A DNA stretch of 64,000 bases, taken from assembly GCF_013368755.1 (NCBI RefSeq), contig NC_049562.1, positions 5,766,001-5,830,000 on the forward strand, read 5' to 3'. The position numbers were made by a program, and so were the translations under genes. The notes beneath the pieces were generated by a model, which was not told where the DNA came from, did no database searches, and saw only the letters and a program-made list of their open reading frames with translations. This DNA is from Talaromyces rugulosus (Eukaryota; Ascomycota; Eurotiomycetes; Eurotiales; Trichocomaceae). Shown here piece by piece: positions 20,490 to 30,651 of this stretch. Numbering within the stretch: the first letter of the stretch is position 1; the number at the start of each line of letters is the position of its first letter.

Positions 20490-22509
20490 ATGAGTTACAC
20501 ACGAAAACGCGCAGCCTTGGCCTGTGATTTTTGCCGCAGCAGGTGACTGTGGTCCTCATCAGAACTGGTGGCTAAGCCAAGAATGCTAATTAATTCCGTC
20601 AGAAAGCGGCGTTGCGACGCACAGAAGCCGTCGTGTTCGCATTGCATCGAACTGGATGTTGAGTGTCACTACGATGACACGCCATCACAAAGGTAAGCAG
20701 ACTTTCCACGGTCGAGAAATAAAGTCATGCAACTGACAGCGCCTAGAATTGATGCGTCGGGAGGCAGCCGCGAGATTCTCGATAGGTTGCGCAACATTGA
20801 GACTCTCGTCCAGAAACAGTCGGAGTGCATAACTGCTCTCTCCAGCGCTCAGATACACAGTCTGAGCGATGAACCAACGCCACAGAGTCAGCATTTACCG
20901 CCGGCTGTAGACACGCAGCCTCAAATTTGGTCATCCTCTCGTCCGGGTGTCTCGCCTGACTTGTCAAACCTACCGCCTCTCACCATTCCCGTGAAGCACA
21001 AGACATCATCAACTTACCTATTGACCTTACCATCCGTCAGAGCGTTAATTGGCGACTATCCCACGGATCTATTTTTCAGATTTGAACTGCGGAGCTGTCA
21101 TTCACCTCTATTTTCTCTTGAAACGTGTCTTTTACCTACAACTTCCGTTAATATCCAACGTGAAATTGCGGACCACTTAGTGTCAGCTTTTTTCTCCGTT
21201 GTCCACCCTAATCACCCTATTCTAGATCCCAAGGACTTCGAGAATTGCTACGAAAGATTTTTGGAGATGGGGCCTGATCATAGCCCCGAGTCTACGCTAT
21301 GCATGGTCGTTTTAGCGCTGGGAGCCGTTGCGACAGCCACGCCAGACCTCGAAGCATTTAAAACATCGCCTCCAGGCATGGAGTATATACAGTACTCTAT
21401 GTCTACTCTTATATCCTTTTCTGCATGGTCCCTTCCTTCGAGCATGGTAGTGACTCACGCCCTAGTCCTAGCCAGTGTCTATTTTGCTTACATCGTCCGA
21501 CCCCTTCAAAGCTGGCGTCTAATCCATTCCGCATCAACAGTACTGCAGATAAACCGAGTAGGGTATGTGCTTTAGCCGATAGTTTATGCAAGTCTAACAA
21601 ATATAGGATCGATTTACCCCAAACGTTACCAAGCGATATCAACGATGCAGAGCATCTTGCACGTCTCTTTTGGTCCTGCTTCCTCGTTGAGTGTGATCGG
21701 CTCGCTGAGCTTGAGCTCCCACGGAGTGGACTGGAAGAACTAACAGACAACATCTATCTTCCAAGCTGCACTAATCTCGGAGTTACAGAGTCAACCCATT
21801 ATCTCGCGGAAATATCAATTCGACGCTTGCTCAACCGCATTCACAATTCCTTATATCCAGGCAAGAAACACCCGCTTTCACAACCAGCAATTACGTCGTT
21901 GATATCGGATGACTTTTCAATGGAGGAGGTGGCTTCACTTGATGCTGTCTGTAACGAATTGCGCTCACAGCTGGAAACATGGTATTCCTCTATACCGGAG
22001 GATTTCCGGCCGAACCTTGAAGACACCGCTACAGAAAGCCCTGCAAGTCGACAGACGATATTAAAAATTCGTTACTTTGCAGCCCGACATATTATTTACC
22101 GGCCATTTTTACTTTGTATTGTTACACACGGCTCTAACCGCGCACCACAATCGATGGTTGAGAAGGCCGGTCTTTGCATTGAGAGTTGTCGATGGTACCT
22201 ACACCATACTACGCAAGTTGTGACTATGCCTAGTCAATACACGTGGACATTCGCCTTGTCGTATGAATTCTTTTATTCTCACTAGTAGTGTTATTATGCT
22301 AACCGGCTTCCCTAAGCTCCCTTGGTGCGATTATAATTCTTACTTTGGCTTCTTTGAATCGAGATCTACAAGATCTTGTACCCGATATCGAAGAGCTCCA
22401 GACTATGGCAATTGACAACTTTCGACCGTGGGCATTTTCTAGTCTTGAAGTGGTTGTGTCAATTTTAGAGGATATTCGGAAGAAGTGCAGGCTTCTTGTG
22501 CAAGTATGA
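20490..22509 (+). CDS. Zn2Cys6 fungal transcription factor (candidate cluster regulator)
   Basis: Five exons: 20490-20542, 20603-20692, 20747-21562, 21607-22260 and 22317-22509, all in phase, giving 601 residues. The N-terminus carries a textbook zinc cluster, Cys12-x2-Cys-x6-Cys-x6-Cys-x2-Cys-x6-Cys39, interrupted by an intron after CRS. A short linker and dimerisation-like helix (SREILDRLRNIETLVQKQ, about 55-72) follow. The middle holds a fungal_trans-type region (HPNHPILDPKDF; LFWSCFLVECDRLAELELPR). The product is expected to be nuclear and to bind CGG-type half sites. It converges on the acid-sugar dehydratase with only 47 bp between stops, and CGG-N8-CCG elements occur in two promoters of the adjacent genes, so it is the natural candidate regulator of that group. 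Confidence 0.9.
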
Positions 22510-22556
22510 TTCAGGTACTATATAATCTGAAAGCAAAGCCGGATTTTGCATTTTGT

Positions 22557-24105
22557 TTACAACTCACCACCGGTAGGCTGGGCGATAATTTGTTGTCCGA
22601 TATCACTGCTCCAAAAGCTACCTGAAGGGTAGGTGTATTTCTCCAGTGCCTCATCGGTATACCCAGTGGAGTACCCAGGGGCCAGAGGCGTGACATAATG
22701 GGCATTTTCAATCCTGGAAGGATGGCGCAGATTCTCGCGGTGGCTATCGGCATTTTCGAGCATTGACTTACGCCCAGTGATGGCAACGTAGTCAATTATG
22801 CTGAGGTGAGAAGTCAACTCGGTTAACCCCATGGCCCCATTATGCGGCACACAGGGTATATCGAATTTGAGTGCCATGAGCATGACAGCCTAAAAAGTCA
22901 GCTGGAAAGCCTAAAATGTACTCCCAAGGCTAAAGAAGGCAGAGAAAGACTTACTAGACATTCATTCACGCTACCGAGCCTGACAGCATCAATCTGGCAA
23001 ACATCCGTTGCCTCGGCTTGCAAGAGCTGTTTGAAAGTGACACGATTCTGTGCTGCCTCTCCAGTGGCAACGCCAACACCATATGGTTTAAGGGCCTTCC
23101 GAATCGCTGCGTGGCCAAGGATATCATCAGGGTTAGTAGGTTCTTCAATAAAAACCGGCTTGAACTCTACTAATTGCTTCATGTAGTCGATAGCTTCTGG
23201 GACACTCCACACCTGAAAGTCGTCAGTTCTTTGTTGATAGTATAACGCACGTCCGCTAATTTACCTGATTTGCATCAATCATAATCTGATATCCTTTGTC
23301 GTATCCCAACACTTGCCTGACAGCAGAAAGCCTCTCTCGGTCTGCTTCCACGCTAGTACCAACCTTGAATTTGAAGACGGTAAACCCAGCCGCGATGGTT
23401 TCTTGTAGCACTTCTCGCATGCGGTCACCGGAGAAGGCCAGCCACCCCGCGGAAGTTGTGTAGGCAGGGACCGCATGGTTCTCGAATACTTCCTTCAGTC
23501 GATCGTCCTTATTCCTCTGTGTTTTCTTGAGCATTTCTATACTCTCTTCAGGGGTGATGACATCCGTGATATATCGGAAATCGATACACTGTACAATCTG
23601 CTGCGGGGTCATATCGCAAACGATCTGCCACACAGGCTTACGCAGAATCTTCCCCCATAGATCCCAAACTGCGTTCAATACTCCGGCGACCGCCAGATGT
23701 GTGACACTCTTCTCTGGGCCAATCCACCGGTACTGCGAATCCGAGACCATATAACGCCATGTCTTGCCCATGTTCCGAGTGAGTTCGTGCATCGTTTTTC
23801 CAACGACACGGCGTGCGAAAATGTCGAGGGCCAAGCATATCAGTTCGCTTCCCCGTCCATTGCTGAAAGCCTAGGTATTTGTTAGAAGTCACGGCTTAAG
23901 AAACTGGGGGTGCGGCACTTACAATCCCCTCTCCGACCAAATCGTTATGGTTTGTCTTCAGTTGAATGTAAGGATGCGAACCATTAGTGCCCACATGCAT
24001 TGCATCAGACCCGACACCGTCAAGACTCGTGGGGAAACGCAAATCTATGATTTCGAAAGAGGCGATGGTGACATCGTGCTCGGTGGTTACAGAGAGAGAA
24101 CCCAT
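22557..24105 (-). CDS. Enolase-superfamily acid-sugar dehydratase (L-fuconate/L-galactonate dehydratase-like)
   Basis: Four exons on the minus strand: 24105-23923, 23870-23265, 23212-22955 and 22889-22557, each junction in phase, giving 459 residues. It has the mandelate racemase/muconate lactonising fold. A FuconateDH-like N-terminus ([16 protein letters not shown], about 22-37) is followed by the barrel: FKFKVG (catalytic Lys pair about 228/230), MIDANQ (Asp about 260), FIEEP (Glu about 286), ATGE (Glu about 315) and PHNGAMG (His about 365). The spacing matches bacterial L-fuconate dehydratase closely. The reaction expected is Mg-dependent dehydration of an aldonate to a 2-keto-3-deoxy acid. 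Fungal relatives act on L-galactonate, L-rhamnonate or L-fuconate; which one applies here cannot be told. It is divergent from the SDR gene and convergent with the regulator. Confidence 0.9.
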
Positions 24106-24450
24106 TTTGTGTATTGGAAACCAAGGTGTTGCAACAAGATTATCGCAAGGAAAAATATACAGCGCACCATGATCTTACCTTATATTTGTCCCCTGTTCCT
24201 CATTATCACCTCCAAGGAGCTCCATGTCCCACGCGAAGAAGAGGCCCGCACCGCAGTCGGCTTTCCCCCCGGACTTTGGTTATGGAGCTGCCGCCTCCCC
24301 CCGGCCAACCACGTCGGAGTCCCCGCATCTAGATGCATCGAGTAACAGGTGGAAATAAACACTATGAAACTTGGAGTCATTTGTTTTTAGAAACATGGCA
24401 ACATCTTCTTTCTGTAGCTCGTCCCACGATAGTCTCTCGACCTGCTAGCA
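24106..24450. promoter_or_regulatory. Shared divergent promoter, dehydratase and SDR
   Basis: A 345-bp region between two divergently transcribed metabolic genes. It holds CGG-N8-CCG (24258-24271) and CGG-N5-CCG (24315-24325), both plausible Zn2Cys6 sites, within a C/G-rich block at about 24230-24335. Confidence 0.6.
24258..24271. promoter_or_regulatory. CGG-N8-CCG candidate Zn2Cys6 binding site
   Basis: The site reads CGGCTTTCCCCCCG. It lies 153 bp from the dehydratase ATG and about 193 bp from the SDR ATG. The same architecture, with the same first six bases, occurs in the transporter promoter at 25799-25812. Confidence 0.45.
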
Positions 24451-25520
24451 ATGGATATCAAATTTGTTCTCGTTACTGGGGCCACTGGTTTCATCGGCGC
24501 TCATATCGTGGATGCCCTGCTAGCTCGTGGAATTCGCGTGCGGGGTGCTACTCGATCTCTAGCCAAGGGAGATGCTATGTTACAGACGCGAAAACATCAT
24601 GCAGACTTACTTGAGTTTGTCCAGATTGAAGACTTTGAAAATCCCGGTGGCCTTGTTGAGGCCGTGAAAGACGTTGATGGGATTGTTCATACAGCCAGTG
24701 TAAGTAATTCGACCCAAGATTATGATATTATGCAACATACTGACAGCTTAATTCTACCTAGCCCTTTACATACGACACACAAGACAACGAGAAAGAACTC
24801 ATTCGCCCTGCAATCAACGGAGTGAGGGCTGTGCTTGAAGCCGCCTCTACGAACCCAAAAATACGACGTATTGTATTGACGTCCTCGTTTGCCTCGGTGC
24901 TTGATGCCAACCGCAAAGCGCCGCCGTACTTTACCTACACAGGGGCTGACTGGAACCCGTTAACATATGAAGAGGCGGCAGATAAAGCCACCACTGCTGT
25001 CGTGGCATACAGAGGGTCGAAGAAGTTCGCCGAACTAGAAGCCTGGGACTATGTTCGCGAGAAAAAGCCAGCATTTGATCTCGTAGCACTTTGTCCTCCC
25101 ATGACGTTTGGACCGGTGGTACACCCTGTTTCCAGTGTTGAGAAGCTCAATGAGTCGAATGCGATGCTGTGGCAGGTTGCAAGTGGCTCAGCTTTGCCTG
25201 TTGCTCGGGTACCTTTCTGGATCGATGTGCGTGATCTGGCTGCTGCCCATATTGGAGCGCTGCTCACGAAGGAGGCTGGCGGGAGAAGGTATACACCAAC
25301 AGCACCAGAGCGATTCTCGTACGCGAAGGCGGCGGGAATAATTGCTCAAGAGTTTACGGATTTGAAAGACCACGTCTCTCAAGATGAACAGAATATTGAT
25401 GACAGCTACGGCTTGGACGGAGAGGCGGCAAGCAAGGATCTCGGCTACACATACCATTCATTCAAGGATACCGTCCGTGATTTGGTGGCGCAGGCTCTTC
25501 AAATGAATAGATCGGAGTAG
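24451..25520 (+). CDS. Extended SDR reductase (Gre2/dihydroflavonol-reductase type)
   Basis: Two exons, 24451-24699 and 24762-25520, giving 335 residues. The N-terminal NADP(H) fold VTGATGFIGAHIVDALLARG begins near residue 7. The catalytic Tyr-x3-Lys is YRGSK in the second exon, after the conserved RRIVLTSSFASV strand. Length and the LCPPMTFGPVVHP segment match extended SDRs such as yeast Gre2 (methylglyoxal/lactaldehyde reductase) and plant dihydroflavonol reductases. No signal peptide is present, so it is cytosolic. It shares its promoter with the acid-sugar dehydratase, so a role in reducing a sugar or its aldehyde cleavage product is reasonable but inferred. Confidence 0.9.
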
Positions 25521-25950
25521 ACCTAGTCTTATTCTTTGATTGAAAATATATATCTAGAGCGCCACCACCTATACAATAAAATCCAGCAGGGTCTCCTACT
25601 ATAGATCAATCGTCATAGCGTATACTACGGATTATGTACAAACTAAATCAGCCAATCACAACAGTGCGCCAAACATTGGCACATTTCTATTGGATGGCAA
25701 CCACTGCCGCCTACCCCCGAGCCAACCAGAAGCCCCTAAGCCCCATAACGTGCCCCACCGCTCATTTCCCCGGGCTCTGCTTCTCCCCATGGGGTTTCCG
25801 GCTTCGTTGCCGTTAGCTTCAAATCACTGTTGCACTATTTAATGCCCTCTCATCTGCTGTCATGACAGGGATGAACACCACAAGGGACCTCCAGTGGTAT
25901 TCTCTCTCCGATACTACTATCTTCCCCAGTCAAGGGTAGAAAGAGCAGCG
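25521..25950. promoter_or_regulatory. Promoter of the sugar transporter gene
   Basis: This 430-bp gap between two plus-strand genes has a CCAAT box (25652-25656), inverted ATTGG copies (25675-25679 and about 25689) and CGG-N8-CCG at 25799-25812, 139 bp before the ATG. The stretch around 25715-25812 is pyrimidine/GC-rich. Confidence 0.5.
25799..25812. promoter_or_regulatory. CGG-N8-CCG candidate Zn2Cys6 binding site
   Basis: The site reads CGGCTTCGTTGCCG and lies 139-152 bp upstream of the transporter ATG. It shares half-site spacing and the CGGCTT start with the element at 24258-24271. Confidence 0.45.
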
Positions 25951-27771
25951 ATGGCGTTCCTTGATCTGTCAAACCGTCTCTCCGGACGATGGCTTCTCGC
26001 TTTCGTCACCATCGCTAATGCCTGGTACCACCCACACCCATGAAACTGTATCTATCAACTGATGCAAATTCCACTAACACGAATGCTAGTTCAATGGCTT
26101 GGTTTGGCTACGACCAAGGTGTTTTCTCCGGAGTCATCATCTCAGCCGATTTTAAAAAGCACTTCCCCGAGACATCCAATGCAAACACTTCCGGAATAAC
26201 GACCAGCTGTTTCTCTCTAGGGGCATTCTTCGGCGCCATCTGCGCTTTCACCATCGGCGACAAGCTTGGTCGGAAGAAAACCGTCGCCCTGGGACTCTGT
26301 TTCAACGTCATTGGCGCCATTCTGCAAACAGTTTCGTGGCATCTACCGCAGATGATTGTTGGTCGTATCATTAATGGCTTTGGGATGGGGCTAACGTCGT
26401 CCACTTGCCCTGTCTACCAGGCAGAATGCTCAAGTCCACGATCACGTGGGAAGCTTGTCGTGGTGGGATCGCTATGTAATACAGCTGCTTTCTGTCTTGC
26501 CAGTTGGATGAATTATGGCTTGTATTTTCAAGGTAGTGCACTACAATGGCGTTTCCCGCTTGGCTTTCAACTGATATTCCCCGTCATCGTGGGAATTGCA
26601 CTGGTGCTCATCCCAGAATCGCCTCGCTGGCTCCTCCTCAAGGATCGTCCAGAAGAAGCAATCCAGGTGATCGCACGACTCGAAGGCCCAAATGTTGAGA
26701 TCACGAACCCAGATGTCATGGCACAATTTCTATCCATCCAGGCAGCCCTTCAAGAGGAGCGCAAAGACCGTCTTCTTGCGAAGGATGTTCTCCGTTGTCG
26801 CGATAAAAACCAGACGCTCCGCCGGCTACTTCTCTCGTGCGGTACACAGTTTATGCAACAATTTAGTGGCGTGAATGCTTTAGGCTACTACCTCCCGACT
26901 CTCTTGCAGCAGAGTGTTGGTCTGGATGAGGAAACAAGTCGGCTTTTGACGGCTGTCAATGGAACGATATATCTCTTTGCCGCGTGTTGTTGTCTGATTA
27001 TAATTGACTGGTGTGGTCGAAGAAAGTATGTCATTTGCTATCATTTGCTACTCGAGTTGTATATGGCATAGCTGACTTGTTAGGTTGATGCTTTATGGCT
27101 CTGTCACTATGGGCGCATGTTACCTGATTGCATCGATGTGCCTAAAAGAAGCCGAGAGTGACCCATCTCGGAAGCAATTAGTACGTTCTCAACGCCGATA
27201 ATTCCAAGGGAAAAAGGTCAGACAGGAGAGGAACTAACTTGTCACAGCTTGGTCGCGTTACAACAGCCATGTTCTTCCTATACTACTTCTTCTACGGCAC
27301 CAGCTTCGCCAAAGTTCCCTGGGTATACAACTCAGAGGTCAACTCATTGGGCTGGCGCACACGTGGCGCAGCTGCTGCCACAGCCACGAACTGGATGGGC
27401 GGATTCATTGTTACGCAGTTCACCAAAGTCGGGGTTGATAATTTGCACTGGCGATTTTATCTGAGTGCGTTTCCTCTTTCCTCTTTTTCTTCATGTGTAC
27501 TAATAATGCAGTGTTTGCAATCATCGTCTGGGCGTATTTCCCCGTCGTCTTCTGTTTGTATCCTGAGACATCGCAACGGACGCTCGAAGACATGGACGAG
27601 ATCTTCATGGAGCATCGGTCAGTGATAGTATGTGGGAACCGGACGTTGACGCAGCGCGCTCGCCCAGTGGAACTTGTTCAGGCTGAACAGCGACGTATCG
27701 CAGAGGAACAAAATGTGATGCAAAAGGGGGCGAAGGGGGAGACGGTAGTGAGTCATGTTGAACAGGTTTAG
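25951..27771 (+). CDS. MFS sugar porter
   Basis: Five exons: 25951-26024, 26090-27025, 27084-27180, 27248-27464 and 27512-27771, all junctions in phase, giving 527 residues. Sugar-porter signatures are seen in order: WFGYDQGVFSG in the first membrane segment, GDKLGRKKT in loop 2-3, PESPRWLL in the central loop, QQFSGVNALGYYLPTLL in segment 7 and the C-terminal PETSQRTLEDMDEIF. Length fits a 12-span plasma-membrane transporter with a cytosolic tail. It sits downstream of the dehydratase/SDR pair and shares a CGG-N8-CCG element with them. It probably imports the substrate of that pathway. Specificity (hexose, deoxy-hexose, disaccharide or uronate) cannot be deduced here. Confidence 0.93.
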
Positions 27772-28093
27772 CTATGGAACGTGGGTGTCAACTGGTATTT
27801 CAATCTTATCAACAACTTAAATGAAAGGTCAAGATATATGCAGTTCGTAGGAATTCAGAATCTAAGATTAATAAGGGAAGCGATATATACTTGTGTTTTT
27901 TCATTCGTGCTAGTCTTCAACTGCCTGATTTGGATTAGTGTGAAAACATTTATTATCGTTTTATTATCGTTGCCCCGCCCCGCCACGTTAGTTTCCCACA
28001 ACAACCCACCTTGCTCCGCCGAGCTGCATACCACGCTTGGATAAGCCAGCCAAAGGCTTTTTGGTTAGCAGCTAACATATCGGGAGATACCAC
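27772..28093. other. Intergenic spacer
   Basis: A 322-bp AT-rich gap with no recognised features, apart from a short duplicated TTTATTATCG (about 27950-27970). Confidence 0.5.
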
Positions 28094-29117
28094 ATGTGCA
28101 CTAGCATTCATTCGCCCCCAATGTCGTCGTTGAGCCTCCAAGCGATGATGCAGAGACCGAGACCAAAAAGAGAAATACCCGAAGGATACCCCCTGGAACT
28201 GGACCCTAATATCGACGAGAAGTTGGTTCTTAACCGTTTGTTTTGGAGGAGGATGATTGCTGATGCTGAAACTATTTTAGCGATGTCGACGCAATGATCG
28301 TGGCCCTTCAGGCCAAAGTTGATGAAAATGTTATTCCAGAACTCTACGAGCATCGACTAAAGCGCTACCTTGCTAAAAAGAAAGAACACGAGTGAGGTCT
28401 TTTCAAAGTAAATCAAATAATATATTCTAACAACTTTTTTATTTTAGGGAACTACAGAAGGCCAACCCTGGGTTATCCCTGGAAGTTTGTTTACGTTTGA
28501 GAACACTGCAAGGAATGTTGGATCAACTGGAGAAAGAGGGGCCAGGCGACCTTCATATTCCGAACATCAAGGCGATCATGGACGCCTATCGCTCTGGAGA
28601 CCTGAAAATTGTGCCTGGACTAGTTACGCATTGGGCTAGGGGCGCCAAAGTTGCTGGTCCGATGCAAGACGGAAACACCGTAGAACTATTCGAAAAATAT
28701 GCTAGGCCCGAGGGGTACCTCTGGACCGAAAGGGTGAGTCATCATGCCATGCCAATTTTCAGATTTGGATATTAACTGTCATTATCTAGGGCGACGAACA
28801 AATCCTCCAGCGTGCATTTTGAAGGTTCCGCCGAATCCTAGTTTTGGCAGAAGCGACATAGTCGGGTGTGGCATTGACTTTGCTTCTCGTACCGCTTATT
28901 TTACGAAGAACTGGGTACATTTAGGTGAGTTTGATCTTTTTATTGACTGTTGTCAGATTACATTGGTTATTAAGAAGAATTAGGGACGTCGTTCTACATG
29001 ATATCGGGAAGACTGTTCCCAATCATCGGTCTCCAGAAGGGTTCGGATGCCAAGATAACGTCCTATTTTGGGGAAGCCGGGATGATTTCAAAGCTTGATT
29101 CCGAATTGAAGATATAA
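28094..29117 (+). pseudogene. Broken SPRY-domain (RanBPM-like) gene
   Basis: Coding-like segments are collinear with a fungal SPRY protein but no splice pattern I could find keeps one frame. Segment 1 (28094-28280) encodes EIPEGYPLELDPNIDEK... and stops unless one base is skipped near 28281. Segment 2 (28283-28389) joins by a good intron (GTGAGG...TTTTAG) to segment 3 (28447 to about 28734). Downstream of the next intron the SPRY core appears (PNPSFGRSDIVGCGIDF, YFTKNWVHLG) in a frame that does not join cleanly. A last intron leads to the terminal SPRY strand (LFPIIGLQKG) and a stop at 29115-29117. At least two disablements are inferred. SPRY domains bind protein partners, often in ubiquitin-ligase complexes. 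A telomere-like repeat starts 28 bp past the end. Confidence 0.6.
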
Positions 29118-29425
29118 GATAAAGTTTCGGGGGATCTAGATAGATAACCCTAACCCTAACCCTAAGGTTGTACTCGGGCATCTTCCTGCAACCCCGCATC
29201 CGCGTCATTGGCCCGAAATGGCAATTGCAATGATGATGTGACTGCTTACAAATTAGATCTGCTTACCATAGCCACCTTCGTTGTTTCTTTAGCTGCGGGG
29301 ACATACAAGAGTGATTGATAATCAGGTTCCCAGAAGTACGAGTATAAATTGATGCTACCCCGGGCTGTTGGTTTGTAGATCATCATCGGTTCATACTAAT
29401 ATCGAGCATTCAACAAGGATTGAAA
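29118..29425. promoter_or_regulatory. Upstream region of the oxygenase gene
   Basis: A 308-bp stretch with the telomere-like repeat at its left end and a TATAAA-like site (GTATAAAT near 29341-29348) about 80 bp before the ATG. The promoter role is inferred. Confidence 0.45.
29145..29165. repeat. Interstitial telomere-like repeat (TAACCC)3TAA
   Basis: Twenty-one bases of perfect telomeric sequence in the C-rich orientation on the plus strand, far from any chromosome end in this window. It is directly downstream of the broken SPRY gene and about 260 bp upstream of the oxygenase start. It may mark a rearrangement or chromosome-end joining event, or act as a telo-box promoter element. Confidence 0.85.
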
Positions 29426-30301
29426 ATGTCGACGACCACGACGATAACCAGAGAGGAGACACAGGTTCAATATGACCCGACCGTCCCTCGCGGTCCCATC
29501 GAGACAGAGCTGACCTTCTACGTTCCACCCTCTGACGGCTCTGTGCCCTTCAACTATGTTGAGTCTCCCCCCGCCGGCCAACCGCAGCGCAACTACAACG
29601 AGTCCAAGCACCGAGTCACTGTGGACGACATTCGCGGCCATGAGAGCGAGTACACCCTGGACCGCGATGCGTTCCAAGTGTTCAGTGGCGTGTCCTCGGC
29701 TACCAGCTACGAAACTTTCGACAATGACGACGATGTCAAACGCACGTATTACCCGGAAGTCGAACAGTTTCTGATCGACAACGTGCCAGGCGTGCACAAA
29801 GTCATTCTCTTCGACCACACGATACGTCGCGAAAAAAATGTAGCCGCCAGCCGCGGGCCCGTGAACAGAGCGCATTCGGATCAGACCGACCGAGCGACCG
29901 AGTGGCGAGTGCGGTTGCATGTGGAAGACCCCGACGAGGCTGAACGGTTGCTCAAGGGTCGCTATCGCATCATTAATGTCTGGCGTCCACTGAACGGCAG
30001 TGTGCAATCATCTCCGTTGGCAGTTGCATCGGCTGCCTCGGTCAAGGACACTGATCTAGTCGCGGTCCAGCATCGCTATCCCACACGTACCGGCGAGACG
30101 GTGGGGGTCATCTACAACCCAGACCTGAAATGGAAATACTGGTCGGGTATGGATAATGACGAGAGACTCTTGTTGAAATGCTCAGACAGCCAGCCCGACG
30201 TGGGAAAGCGGTGTCCACATACCGCGTTTGTCGACTCAAGGACGCCTCAGAACGCAAAGCCGAGAGAGAGCATCGAGGTGAGAGCCTTGGTTTTTGGTTA
30301 G
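29426..30301 (+). CDS. CmcJ/NvfI/AsaB-type non-heme iron oxygenase
   Basis: A single-exon gene of 291 residues starting at the ATG at 29426 (context AAAATGTC). The sequence matches the fungal family variously called GA4-desaturase, AsaB hydroxylase/desaturase or CmcJ-like. Recognisable blocks are FDHTIRR (about 134-140), AHSDQT with an HxD metal pair (about 152-157), the family block INVWRPL (about 190-196), and a distal His in RCPHTAFVD (about 270-278), suggesting a 2-His-1-carboxylate iron site. Family members oxidise specialised metabolites with 2-oxoglutarate (NvfI makes an endoperoxide). No biosynthetic backbone gene is in the window, so the substrate is unknown. Confidence 0.85.
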   Translation: MSTTTTITREETQVQYDPTVPRGPIETELTFYVPPSDGSVPFNYVESPPAGQPQRNYNESKHRVTVDDIRGHESEYTLDRDAFQVFSGVSSATSYETFDNDDDVKRTYYPEVEQFLIDNVPGVHKVILFDHTIRREKNVAASRGPVNRAHSDQTDRATEWRVRLHVEDPDEAERLLKGRYRIINVWRPLNGSVQSSPLAVASAASVKDTDLVAVQHRYPTRTGETVGVIYNPDLKWKYWSGMDNDERLLLKCSDSQPDVGKRCPHTAFVDSRTPQNAKPRESIEVRALVFG

Positions 30302-30651
30302 ATCTCAAGGTGCAAGCCCAAGCTAGCTCTCTTCATATATGAGTGCTGTGTAACTAGTATAACGATAACGAATAAATATGCCAAGCAAACGCGTTTATAG
30401 GTTCGGAATGCCCCTTCATCCATATCAGCAGTGACGTATTTTCGTGTAAATCGGCCTCATGGCTTACCGTTCCGCGGAAGCAGTTCCTATTTCAAGAAAT
30501 GTACGCATTTCTGTAAAACAAGACAAATAATGTCCCTGCAGCGACGACATAAACGCGTTATCTGATGTGATACCCAAACTCAATGCGGCCACCTACTACC
30601 TCCCGCTAGTCTATCTCAACCACCAACCCGTTGCATTGAAGCCTTGGAAGA
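30302..30651. other. Intergenic spacer before hemerythrin gene
   Basis: A 350-bp region, the 3' UTR of the oxygenase and promoter of the next gene. No specific motif was recognised. Confidence 0.5.
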
